Source of the DNA: MGBC114079 sp964531385
Lineage (GTDB): Bacteria; Bacillota; Clostridia; Lachnospirales; CAG-274
Reading direction: 5' to 3'
DNA: 64,000 nt
NCBI GenBank assembly: GCA_964531385.1
Contig: CAZHGC010000008.1
Location: 33,284 to 97,283, forward strand
The position numbers and the translations under genes are program-made. Positions 51,611 to 60,040 of the stretch are shown in pieces (the stretch's first letter is position 1; the number at the start of each line of letters is the position of its first letter). The notes beneath the pieces were generated by a model that saw only the letters and a program-made list of their open reading frames with translations, did not search any database and was not told the DNA's origin.

Positions 51611-54259
51611 ATGCCTGATAAAATTTTGATAATTGACGGAAACAGTATTATAAACAGAGCATTTTACGGTGTTCCGCTTCTTTCGAACAAGGACGGAGAA
51701 TTTACGAATGCGGTTTATGGTTTTTTAAATATATTTTTCAAATTTCTTGACGAGGAAAACCCGAAATATGTGGCGGTTGCTTTTGATGTTAAAGCTCCGA
51801 CTTTTAGACATTTAAAATTTGGAGATTATAAGGGAACGAGGAAAGGTATGCCGGACGAGCTTGCGTCACAGATGCCAATTCTTAAAGAAGTTCTTACAAA
51901 GATGAACATTAAAATTTTTGAAAAGGCGGGGTTTGAAGCTGACGACATTCTTGGAACGATTGCAAACGTTTCCGAAAAGCTTGGTGTTATTCCTGTTGTT
52001 GTTTCGGGGGACAGAGACCTTTTGCAGATTGCAACGGACACGATTAAAATTCGCATTCCGAAAACAAAGGGCGGAAAAACGGAAGTTGAAGATTATTTTG
52101 CGAAGGACGTTTTTGAACGCTATCAAGTTACGCCGAAAGAATTTATTGAAGTTAAAGCACTTATGGGCGACAGTTCGGACAATGTTCCGGGAGTTCCGGG
52201 GATTGGCGAAAAAACAGCTATTAAAATTATTCAACAATATAAAGATGTTGAGACGGCAATTTTGAATGCTTCGGAGATTAAGCCTAAGAGAGCTTCAGAA
52301 AATCTTGCCAATTTTAGCGAACAAGCACTTTTGAGCAAAGAGCTTGTTACAATTATAACAGATGCTGACATTAATTTTTCACTTGACGAGACACTTATTT
52401 TTGACATTTTTAACAAAGAAGCTTATGATATTATTAAAAGGCTTGAGTTTAAGAGTTTTTACAACAGATTTGATTTGAATGAGATTTGCGAACAAGAAGT
52501 TATTGGATATAAAATTATTGACACAAAAAGAGAAGCGAAAAATTTCTTTTTGGAGCTAAACCCATGGGAAGAAGTTGCTTATCACATTGTTATTGACGAA
52601 AATGAGTTTTTGGGGATTGCTTTTTCTTATGAAAGTGAAAGAGGTTGTTTTATTTCGGTTTCTGACGAACTTTTTGAAAACGATATTTTTGAATTTGCAA
52701 AGGACTTTTTTGTTGGAGAAAATCCTAAAATTGCACACGATGCAAAGAGAGATATTCACATACTTTCAAAATTTGGGCTTACCCTTGAAAATCTTGTTTT
52801 TGACACGATGCTTGCTGGATACATTTTGGATTCGACAAGAGACACTTACAATTATGATGATATTGCGACGGAATTTTTGAACGAAAGCTGTTTATCGGAG
52901 GAAGAAATTCTTGGAAAGGGAAAGAGCAAAAAGAAAATTTGCTCACTTTCTCAAAATGAGTTTTTGGATTTTGTTTGCAAAACTTCCGATGTTTCTTTTC
53001 GTGCTAAAAAAGTTATGGAAGAACGAATTTTTGCAAATAATCAAGAAAAGCTTTATTTTGAAGTTGAACTTCCTTTGGTTTTTGTTTTGGCAGATATGGA
53101 ACTTTCGGGGATTTTGGCGGACAGGCAAGCTTTGGAGAATTACAGTTTTGAACTTTCCGAGAAAATTGACAAACTTACCGGAGAGATTTATTTACTTGCC
53201 GGAGAGGAATTTAACATAAACTCGCCGAAACAGCTTAGTGTTATTTTATTTGAAAAGCTTGGTCTTAAAGGCGGAAAGAAAACGAAAACGGGCTGGTCGA
53301 CTTCTGCCGATGTTTTGGAGAAACTCAGAGGAATTGAAATTGTTGACAAAGTTCTTGAATACAGAACGTATACAAAGCTTAAATCGACATATGCAGACGG
53401 GCTTTTAAACGTTATTGACCCGACAACAAACAGAATTTATTCAACTTTTAACCAAGCGATTACGGCAACGGGCAGAATTAGCAGTATGGAGCCGAATTTG
53501 CAGAACATTCCCATTAAAATTGAAGAGGGGCGGAAGCTTAGAAAAGTTTTTATTCCCGAAGAAGATTTTGTTTTTATTGACGGGGATTATTCACAAATTG
53601 AGCTTAGAGTTCTTGCGGATATGGCGAACGACACAACTCTTATTAATGCTTTTAAAGAGGGACAGGACATTCACAGGCTTACGGCATCTCAAGTTTTTGG
53701 CGTTCCTTTTGAGGAGGTTACGCAGGCACAGAGAAGCAACGCAAAAGCTGTTAATTTTGGTATTGTTTATGGAATTAGTGGATTTAGTCTTAGTCAAGAT
53801 TTGGGGATTTCCAAAAAAGATGCTGACAATTACATTGACGGATATTTTAAAAAATATCCAAACGTTAAAGTTTATATGGACGATGCTGTTTCTTTTGCAA
53901 AAAAAGAGGGATTTGCAAAAACTCTTTTTAACAGAACGAGGAATATTCCGGAATTGAACGCATCGAATTTTATGCAGAGGTCTTTTGGCGAAAGAGTTGC
54001 TATGAATATGCCAATTCAGGGGACTGCCGCAGACATTATAAAAATTGCTATGGTTAAAGTTTATTATCGTCTTAAAGAGGGGAATTTTAAATCGAGGCTT
54101 ATTCTTCAAGTTCATGACGAGCTGTTAATTGAAGCTTTTAAAGACGAGAGGGAAGCTGTTGAAAAAATTTTGAAAGAAGAAATGGAGAATGCGGTTAATC
54201 TTAAAGTTCCGCTTGTTGTTGATATTCATTGTGGTAATGATTGGTATAGTGCAAAATAA
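51611..54259 (+). CDS. polA: DNA polymerase I
   Basis: 882 residues from the ATG at 51611 with GGAGG upstream. The N-terminal 5' nuclease domain (1-290) has IIDGNSIINRAFYG, FEADDILGT, VSGDRDLLQ and GDSSDNVPGVPGIGEKTA. The middle 3'-5' exonuclease-like domain has lost the first DxE motif (VIDENEFLGIAF instead) but keeps DAKRDIHIL and FDTMLAGYILD, so proofreading is probably absent, as in Bacillus stearothermophilus Pol I. The polymerase domain has motif A DGDYSQIELR, motif B RSNAKAVNFGIVYGIS and motif C VHDELLIEA. It fills gaps and removes RNA primers. First gene of a long plus-strand run; coaE follows 24 bases later, a common pairing. Confidence 0.98.
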   Translation: MPDKILIIDGNSIINRAFYGVPLLSNKDGEFTNAVYGFLNIFFKFLDEENPKYVAVAFDVKAPTFRHLKFGDYKGTRKGMPDELASQMPILKEVLTKMNIKIFEKAGFEADDILGTIANVSEKLGVIPVVVSGDRDLLQIATDTIKIRIPKTKGGKTEVEDYFAKDVFERYQVTPKEFIEVKALMGDSSDNVPGVPGIGEKTAIKIIQQYKDVETAILNASEIKPKRASENLANFSEQALLSKELVTIITDADINFSLDETLIFDIFNKEAYDIIKRLEFKSFYNRFDLNEICEQEVIGYKIIDTKREAKNFFLELNPWEEVAYHIVIDENEFLGIAFSYESERGCFISVSDELFENDIFEFAKDFFVGENPKIAHDAKRDIHILSKFGLTLENLVFDTMLAGYILDSTRDTYNYDDIATEFLNESCLSEEEILGKGKSKKKICSLSQNEFLDFVCKTSDVSFRAKKVMEERIFANNQEKLYFEVELPLVFVLADMELSGILADRQALENYSFELSEKIDKLTGEIYLLAGEEFNINSPKQLSVILFEKLGLKGGKKTKTGWSTSADVLEKLRGIEIVDKVLEYRTYTKLKSTYADGLLNVIDPTTNRIYSTFNQAITATGRISSMEPNLQNIPIKIEEGRKLRKVFIPEEDFVFIDGDYSQIELRVLADMANDTTLINAFKEGQDIHRLTASQVFGVPFEEVTQAQRSNAKAVNFGIVYGISGFSLSQDLGISKKDADNYIDGYFKKYPNVKVYMDDAVSFAKKEGFAKTLFNRTRNIPELNASNFMQRSFGERVAMNMPIQGTAADIIKIAMVKVYYRLKEGNFKSRLILQVHDELLIEAFKDEREAVEKILKEEMENAVNLKVPLVVDIHCGNDWYSAK

Positions 54260-54283
54260 ATTTGTTTTACGAGGTTATTGATT

Positions 54284-54883
54284 ATGAAGATAATTGGGCT
54301 TACAGGAAATTCGGGAAGCGGGAAAAGTTCTGTTTCTGCGGTTTTTGCGAAAAACGGCGGATATATTATTGATGCTGACAAAATTGCTCACGAGAATATG
54401 AAATTTGGAAAAAGCACATATAACGAAATTATTGATGCTTTTGGTGACGAAATTCTTCTTCAAAACGGAGAAATTGACAGGAAGAAGCTTGGAGGAATTG
54501 TTTTTTCGGACAAGGAAAAGCTTGAGTTGTTGAATGGAATTTCTCTTAAATATATTTTGGCGGAGATAAACAGCGAGATAAACGGAATATTGGAAAATTC
54601 AAGAGAATACAAATATATTGTTATTGATGCACCTCTTCTTATTGAAACGGGGCTTAATATGATTGTTAATGAAGTTTGGGTTGTTTGTGCGGATTTTTCC
54701 ACAAGAGCGAACAGGATTGTTTTGCGTGACGGAATTTCTTTTGAGGATGCAGAAAAGAGGCTTTGCAGTCAGACACCGCAAGACGAACTTATTAAATTTG
54801 CCGATGTTATTATTGAAAACGACAATATTTCATTATTTGAGCTTGAAAACGAAGTCCTTTCCAAACTTACGCTTGGAAATTGA
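54284..54883 (+). CDS. coaE: dephospho-CoA kinase
   Basis: 199 residues from the ATG at 54284 (MKIIGLTGNSGSGKSSV) with GAGG about nine bases upstream. The P-loop GNSGSGKSS, the DADKIAHE motif that binds the CoA moiety, and the lid region with RANRIVLRDGISFEDAEKRLCSQ are as expected. It phosphorylates the ribose 3'-OH of dephospho-CoA in the last step of coenzyme A synthesis. It sits between polA and a transglycosylase gene in the same direction, with short gaps. Confidence 0.95.
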   Translation: MKIIGLTGNSGSGKSSVSAVFAKNGGYIIDADKIAHENMKFGKSTYNEIIDAFGDEILLQNGEIDRKKLGGIVFSDKEKLELLNGISLKYILAEINSEINGILENSREYKYIVIDAPLLIETGLNMIVNEVWVVCADFSTRANRIVLRDGISFEDAEKRLCSQTPQDELIKFADVIIENDNISLFELENEVLSKLTLGN

Positions 54884-54928
54884 TTTATTACTCTTTTTTA
54901 AAATAAAATTTTTAGGGAGTTATGTTTG

Positions 54929-55513
54929 ATGAAAAAAGTTTGCAAAAAAAAGCGGTTTCACTGGTTTCGGACATTTATTGCTGTTATTGTTATTATTTTC
55001 TTTGTTTTTTGTTCGGTTATTTATTTTTATCCAGTTAAACATTTAGATATTATAAATAAATATTCTGAAAAATATAATTTGCGTCCGGAATTTATTTGTG
55101 CAATAATTAATACTGAGAGCGGTTTTGAGGAAAGGGAAGTTTCTCCGAAAGGGGCTATGGGGCTTATGCAAGTTATGAAAACAACTTCTGATTGGGCGGC
55201 GAACAGCGAGGGGATTTCAGAATATGATTTTGACAATATTTTTGAACCGGAGCTTAACATTCATATTGGTTGTTGGTATGTTGCGTGGCTTTCGGACAAA
55301 TATGACAACGACAAAACTCTTATTCTTTCGGCATATAACGCCGGCAGCGGGAACGTTGCAAAATGGCTTTCTGACGACAAATATTCGAAAGACGGGAAAA
55401 CTTTGGACGTTATCCCTTTTGAAGAAACTTCCAATTATGTTAAAAAAGTTATTTCTGCTGAAAAATTTTATAAATACATTTTAAAAGTTTTTAATTACTT
55501 AAACTTAAAGTGA
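54929..55513 (+). CDS. membrane-anchored lytic murein transglycosylase
   Basis: 194 residues from the ATG at 54929 with AGGGAGTT upstream. One hydrophobic segment (about 13-33) follows a strongly basic N-terminus, so the protein is a signal-anchor type. The SLT fold has NTESGFEEREVSPKGAMGLMQVMKTTSDW (catalytic Glu in ES, then GLMQ), the ALTLILSAYNAGSG-type motif (here LILSAYNAGSGNVAKW), and ETSNYVKKV. It cleaves the glycan strands of peptidoglycan to anhydromuramic ends. The place after polA-coaE is known for this type in Clostridia. Its stop overlaps the ribosome binding site of the next gene. Confidence 0.93.
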   Translation: MKKVCKKKRFHWFRTFIAVIVIIFFVFCSVIYFYPVKHLDIINKYSEKYNLRPEFICAIINTESGFEEREVSPKGAMGLMQVMKTTSDWAANSEGISEYDFDNIFEPELNIHIGCWYVAWLSDKYDNDKTLILSAYNAGSGNVAKWLSDDKYSKDGKTLDVIPFEETSNYVKKVISAEKFYKYILKVFNYLNLK

Positions 55514-55521
55514 GGGTTTTT

Positions 55522-57132
55522 ATGAAAAAAGGTTGTTTTATTCTTTTTATTATTTTTTCGCTTTGTTTTTGCGGGTGTGAGAAAAATATTGATATGCAGA
55601 AAGTTTCGGGTTCGGCTGTTGAAAACGAAGGTTATGATGATTTTGAGCCGGAGAGTGTTGAGGTTTTTTCTGAAGAGGAAAAGAGCAATTCGCCCGCTTT
55701 TGGCGGAACGCTTAAAATATCTATGCGTATTCCGAAAACTTTAAATCCCCTTGTAAATCAGGACAAGACTGTTGACGATGCTTTGAAATTAATTTTTGAG
55801 CCACTTTTTAAAATTGATAATTCAGGAAAGATTGTTTCGAACATTGGCGAAAGCTATAATTTTGCAAACGATGTTCTTACCGTTAAAATTAAAAGCGGGC
55901 TTAAATGGCACAACGGCGAGAGCATAACGGCGAACGATGTTGTTTTTTCGCTTGACACAATTAAGGCTCAGGGGGCGAACTCGATTTATAAAGATGCCCT
56001 TTTAAACGTTTCTTCTTATTCCGCAAGCGGAGATGTTCTTACTGTTAAATATTCAAAACCTTATTATTATGGCATTTATAATTTATGTTTTCCTGTTATA
56101 CCTTCAAATTATTACAAAGGAAAAACGGCGATTGACAGCGATGTTAGTTTTAAACCTGTTGGAAGCGGGAGTTTTAAATTTTCTTCTTACAGGCTTGCAA
56201 ACGAACTTATTCTTGAAAAATGTCAGGGGATTTCGGGAGCGAGCCCTTACATTGAAAAAATTTCGGTTATTGTTACTGACGACCGACAAACGGATTTGTA
56301 TGCTTTTGAGCAATCGGTTACAGATGTTATTCAATCGGACGTTAGTGAATGGGGAAAATATAGTGCGGGGAAGAAAATAAATATTACCGAATTTGATACG
56401 AACGATTTTGAATTTTTGGGATACAATTTTAAAAATCCTATTCTTTCAAATATTGTTGTCAGACGTGCGATTGCTTATGCTGTTCCGACACAAAACATTG
56501 TTGAAAGCGTTTATTTAAATCATGGCGTTGCAAGTTCTATTCCTGTTAACCCAACCAACCGAGCATATGCAAAAGACGATTTGAAACTTTTTGAATATAA
56601 TTTTGAAAAAGCAAAAGAGCTTATTTTACAATCGGGATATACAAAGGAGCAACTAACGTTTTCAATTCTTGTTAATTCGGAGAATAAGTCGAGATGTGAG
56701 GCGGCAACGATTATTGCAGACAGGCTTAATCAGGCGGGGTTTAACATTATTGTTAACCGACAGCCTTTTGACAAATATCAAAGTCTTTTGATTTCTGACG
56801 GGTTTGATATGTTTGTTGGTGGAGTTAAGCTTTCAAATTCAGGAGATTTGAAGCCACTTCTTTTGAGTCTTTCGGCAACTTCGGGGATTAATTATTTTAA
56901 TTATTCGAACCAACATATGGACGAACTTATTAACAAAGTTGAGGGGGCAACGAGCGACGATGCTTTTTTGGCAGCACAGGCGGAGCTTCAACAATTTATT
57001 GCAGACGAAATTCCTTGTACGGGGATTTGTTTTAAATATTCGGCTGTTTTGACAAGCGACAAAGTTGATGGAGAGAAAAATCCGAACAGGTCAAACATTT
57101 ACAATGATATTCAAAAGTGGTATATAAAATGA
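55522..57132 (+). CDS. oligopeptide ABC transporter substrate-binding lipoprotein
   Basis: 536 residues from the ATG at 55522 with GTGAGGG upstream. The N-terminus (MKKGCFILFIIFSLCFCGC) is a lipoprotein signal with the cysteine at about residue 20. The SBP_bac_5 fold is recognisable: GGTLKISMRIPKTLNPL, KIKSGLKWHNGESITANDVVFSLD, NPTNRAYAKDDLKLFEYNFEKAKELI, then FNIIVNRQPFDKYQSLLI. It would bind peptides or nickel-like ligands on the outer face of the membrane. No permease or ATPase genes follow, so it is an orphan that must share a transporter encoded elsewhere. Confidence 0.9.
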   Translation: MKKGCFILFIIFSLCFCGCEKNIDMQKVSGSAVENEGYDDFEPESVEVFSEEEKSNSPAFGGTLKISMRIPKTLNPLVNQDKTVDDALKLIFEPLFKIDNSGKIVSNIGESYNFANDVLTVKIKSGLKWHNGESITANDVVFSLDTIKAQGANSIYKDALLNVSSYSASGDVLTVKYSKPYYYGIYNLCFPVIPSNYYKGKTAIDSDVSFKPVGSGSFKFSSYRLANELILEKCQGISGASPYIEKISVIVTDDRQTDLYAFEQSVTDVIQSDVSEWGKYSAGKKINITEFDTNDFEFLGYNFKNPILSNIVVRRAIAYAVPTQNIVESVYLNHGVASSIPVNPTNRAYAKDDLKLFEYNFEKAKELILQSGYTKEQLTFSILVNSENKSRCEAATIIADRLNQAGFNIIVNRQPFDKYQSLLISDGFDMFVGGVKLSNSGDLKPLLLSLSATSGINYFNYSNQHMDELINKVEGATSDDAFLAAQAELQQFIADEIPCTGICFKYSAVLTSDKVDGEKNPNRSNIYNDIQKWYIK

Positions 57133-57181
57133 TTTTTTTACGGCGACTTTTTTATTTAGAACTAAAGAGGTGAGATTTTAT

Positions 57182-58126
57182 ATGGTTAGACAATGTTTTT
57201 TGACGGGTGAGCTTATATTTTTTGCGGAAGAGCGTGCGAAGAGACCGCAAAATTTTAGAAAACTTCACGTTCAATCTACGCCGAGTGCTTTTTGTCCTTT
57301 TTGTCTTGAAAACGACAATTTGACCCCGAAAGAGGTTTTTTCGACACATGACAGGAGAATTAGGATTGTTCCGAACAAATATCCTTTTATTTCAAGAAAC
57401 GATTCAACTCATTATGGTATTCACGATGTTGTTATTGATACGGCAAATCATGACGAGCGACTTTACAAATTTTCTGACGAGCATATGAACGAACTTATTA
57501 AAACTTTAAAAAACAGGGTTGAATATCTTCAAAACGACGAAAACATTGAATATGTTCAAGTTTTTAAAAATGACGGAATTGATGCGGGGGCGAGCCAATC
57601 TCATTCACATTGGCAGATTGCGGCGTTATCGGTTTTTCCGCCGAAATATCAAGGAATTAAAAATGTTCTTGAAAAATATTATGATGAAAACGGCGAATGT
57701 TATTTTTGCCATTTGAAAAAAAATCTTGGCGAGCAAATTATTGAGGAGAACGACAATTTTTTGGCGTATGTTCCTACTGATGCGAAATTCCCTTATGAGA
57801 TGTATATAATTCCGAAAGAGCACATTTCAAATATTGTTGATTTTGACGAAGCACAAGTTTTTGATTTGGGAAACATTTTAAAGCATTGTGTTAAGAGGTT
57901 GGCTTCGATGTATGCGGGGATTTCTTATAATATTTGTTTTTTTAATTCGCCGAAAAAAGAATTTTTTGATGATGATTTTTCGAAATATTTACATTTTCAC
58001 ATTCAAATTATTCCGAGGATTGGGCATATGGCGGGGTTTGAATTTTCAACGGGTTGTTACATAAATTCTGTTTTGCCCGAAAAGGCGGCAAATGTTCTTA
58101 AACAAATTGATGTTGATAAAAATTAG
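57182..58126 (+). CDS. GalT-like HIT-superfamily nucleotidyltransferase
   Basis: 314 residues from the ATG at 57182, with GAGGTGA upstream. Two HIT-like halves: the first has CPFCLEN, NKYPFI, GIHDVVIDT and GASQSHSHWQIAA (the SHSHWQ stretch takes the place of the HPHGQ catalytic His motif of galactose-1-phosphate uridylyltransferase). The second has CYFCHLKK, YEMYIIPKEHISNI and LHFHIQIIPR. The CxxC pairs suggest zinc sites. It resembles DUF4931/GalT-like proteins of Firmicutes rather than true GalT, and no galK or galE is nearby, so the substrate may be another sugar phosphate or dinucleotide. Confidence 0.75.
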   Translation: MVRQCFLTGELIFFAEERAKRPQNFRKLHVQSTPSAFCPFCLENDNLTPKEVFSTHDRRIRIVPNKYPFISRNDSTHYGIHDVVIDTANHDERLYKFSDEHMNELIKTLKNRVEYLQNDENIEYVQVFKNDGIDAGASQSHSHWQIAALSVFPPKYQGIKNVLEKYYDENGECYFCHLKKNLGEQIIEENDNFLAYVPTDAKFPYEMYIIPKEHISNIVDFDEAQVFDLGNILKHCVKRLASMYAGISYNICFFNSPKKEFFDDDFSKYLHFHIQIIPRIGHMAGFEFSTGCYINSVLPEKAANVLKQIDVDKN

Positions 58127-58164
58127 GCATTATTTTTAAAATAATTTTAGAGGGTGACTTTTTG

Positions 58165-59103
58165 ATGAAAATTAGACTTGCTGTTTTGGCGGGGGGCAGT
58201 TCTTTTGAAAGAGAGATTTCTTTAAAATCTGCCGAAGAGGTTGTTAAATATATTAATCGAGATACTTATGATGTTAAAGTTATTGAAGTTCCGAAAGAAA
58301 AATGCTCGAATTGGGTTGATGAGATTTTGGCTTTTTCGCCGGACATTCTTTTTAATTTGCTTCACGGGGGAGACGGCGAAAACGGTTCTGTTTCGGGGCT
58401 TTTACAATGTCTTGGAATTAAATTTATTGGCAGTGGTGTTCTTTCGGGTGCACTATGTATGAACAAGCACATTTGCAAAGCAGTTTTGAAGGAAAGCGGT
58501 GTTCCTGTTTGCGAAGAAGTTTTTATTAAAAACGGCGAAGACATTATTGATTTTGAAGAAAGAATTAAAGAGCTTGGTTTTCCTCTTATTATTAAGCCGA
58601 ACAACGGCGGAGGAAGCATTGGCATTTCGGTTGTTTCCGACATTTCTCAGGCAGAAGCGGTGATTTATGAAATTTTCAGACAATTTAACGATGATGTTAT
58701 TGTTGAAAAATTCATTTCCGGACGGGAAGTTACTTGCGTTGTTGCTGATTATGGCGAGGGGCTTAAGGTTATGCCGGTTTTGGATATTTCACCGAACGGC
58801 GGATTTTATGATTACAATGCAAAGTATGTTGACAATTCTGCGAAAGTTGGATTTTCGACTTTGCCGGAATTTTTGAAAGATATGATTGAGGATATTGCCA
58901 AAAAAGTTTTTTATATTTGCGAATGCAGAGGGCTTTGTTGTGTTGATTTTATTGTTTGCAAAGAGCAGGTTTATTTTATTGAGGTTAACACAAACCCCGG
59001 ATTTACGGCAAAAAGCAATATTACGAGAACTTTGGAGGAGCTTGGAGAGGATATTGGAGAATTTCTTGATCGGGTTATTAAAACCGAGATTGAGAGAGAT
59101 TGA
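58165..59103 (+). CDS. ddl: D-alanine--D-alanine ligase
   Basis: 312 residues from the ATG at 58165, with AGAGGGTGA upstream. ATP-grasp blocks: LAGGSSFEREISLKSA, LLHGGDGENGSVSGLLQ, MNKHICKAVLKESGVP, IIKPNNGGGSIGIS, VEKFISGREVTC, FYDYNAKY and VDFIVCKEQVYFIEVNTNPGFT. The Tyr of the FYDYNAKY loop marks a ligase making D-Ala-D-Ala and not D-Ala-D-Lac, so no vancomycin-resistance type is indicated. It is the compact DdlB-like size. It supplies the dipeptide for peptidoglycan precursors and ends the polA-to-ddl run. Confidence 0.96.
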   Translation: MKIRLAVLAGGSSFEREISLKSAEEVVKYINRDTYDVKVIEVPKEKCSNWVDEILAFSPDILFNLLHGGDGENGSVSGLLQCLGIKFIGSGVLSGALCMNKHICKAVLKESGVPVCEEVFIKNGEDIIDFEERIKELGFPLIIKPNNGGGSIGISVVSDISQAEAVIYEIFRQFNDDVIVEKFISGREVTCVVADYGEGLKVMPVLDISPNGGFYDYNAKYVDNSAKVGFSTLPEFLKDMIEDIAKKVFYICECRGLCCVDFIVCKEQVYFIEVNTNPGFTAKSNITRTLEELGEDIGEFLDRVIKTEIERD

Positions 59104-59197
59104 GTTTTTTATTTTTATATAATTATGGTGCGAGATTGGTGCATTTGTTGTTACTTTTCCGTTGGGCGGGATTGTTATGACAAGTGCATTTTTTTGT

Positions 59198-59400
59198 TGG
59201 GCGGGAGGGGAAAAGGGGGAAGAGGAGGAGGGAGAAAGGGGAGGGTTTTGGAGAGGGGGGAGAAGAGGAAGAAGAGGGGTTGATGTTTTTTGGGAAAAGA
59301 GAGGGGAGCAAGGAGGGGAGAGGAGGGAAAGAGGGGAGCAAAGTGAAAGGGGATTTTGGAGGAGTTGGGCGAGTTGGAGAAGCGGTTGATTTTTTGGGAA
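59198..59400. repeat. purine-rich intergenic block (G-rich on plus strand)
   Basis: About 200 bases of GGGGAAAAGGGGGAAGAGGAGGGAGAAAGGGG type with very little C, between ddl and the next plus-strand gene. The remainder of the 59104-59514 gap is AT-rich, and I see no clear terminator for ddl. Confidence 0.75.
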
Positions 59401-59514
59401 AATGGAGTTGATAACAGGGAAAGAGTTTTTTGCAACGAGAAAGGGTTGTTAAGCTTTTGAAAGCGAAATATTTTATTTTGAATATAAAAAATTATTTTGT
59501 TCATAATAAAAATT

Positions 59515-59901
59515 ATGATTAAAGGATTTTTTTTATGCGGAATTATAGGTTGGGTTATGGAAATTTTATGGACGGGCGTTTGGTCGTTTATTAACGGTGA
59601 TTTGAAAATGATTTCGACTACGTCTATTTTGATGTTTCCGATTTATGGCATGGCTATTTTACTTAAACCGTTATATGATGTTATATTTGATTTGCCTATT
59701 TTTTTACGAGGAGGGATTTATGCAATTCTTATTTTTGCCACAGAATATTTTTGTGGCCTTGTTTTGACCAAAATTGGCGTTTGCCCTTGGAACTATAATG
59801 GGGCAAGGTTTAATATTAATGGGCTTATCAGATTGGACTATGCACCTGCGTGGTTTGCGGCGGGGCTTATATTTGAGGGGTTGGTTTTTAGCAGGTATTA
59901 A
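59515..59901 (+). CDS. CmpB-like (ABC_trans_CmpB/YmaF type) membrane protein
   Basis: 128 residues. The start is placed at the ATG MIKGFFLCGIIGWVMEI; no ribosome binding site is visible, and a TTG 18 bases upstream is possible. Four hydrophobic helices are seen, with the family phrases CGIIGWVMEILWTG, FPIYGMAILLKPLYD, ATEYFCGLVLTKIGVCPWNYN and the closing RLDYAPAWFAAGLIFE. These proteins are labelled putative ABC transporter permeases, but their function is not established. The protein ends shortly after the last motif and looks complete. Confidence 0.8.
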   Translation: MIKGFFLCGIIGWVMEILWTGVWSFINGDLKMISTTSILMFPIYGMAILLKPLYDVIFDLPIFLRGGIYAILIFATEYFCGLVLTKIGVCPWNYNGARFNINGLIRLDYAPAWFAAGLIFEGLVFSRY

Positions 59902-59922
59902 AAAAATTGATTATGGGATTAA

Positions 59923-60016
59923 AAAAACAGCCGAGGGGGATTTTGAACTGCACCAAATTGTTAGTTTTTGATCTAACTTTCATTGGTGCAGGTTCAAAAT
60001 TTTACGGCTGTTTTTA
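59923..60016. terminator. long bidirectional terminator
   Basis: A three-part stem: AAAACAGCCG with CGGCTGTTTT outside, then TTTTGAAC-TGCACCAA with TTGGTGCA-GGTTCAAAA, then GTTAG with CTAAC. T-runs lie at both ends. It separates the converging CmpB-like and LRR genes. Confidence 0.85.
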
Positions 60017-60040
60017 TTTAAAATTAATTGTTACAAAAGG

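Noticed and set aside
58165..59103. Vancomycin-resistance type ligase
   Set aside because: The FYDYNAKY loop carries the Tyr typical of D-Ala-D-Ala ligases, and no vanH or vanX neighbours exist.
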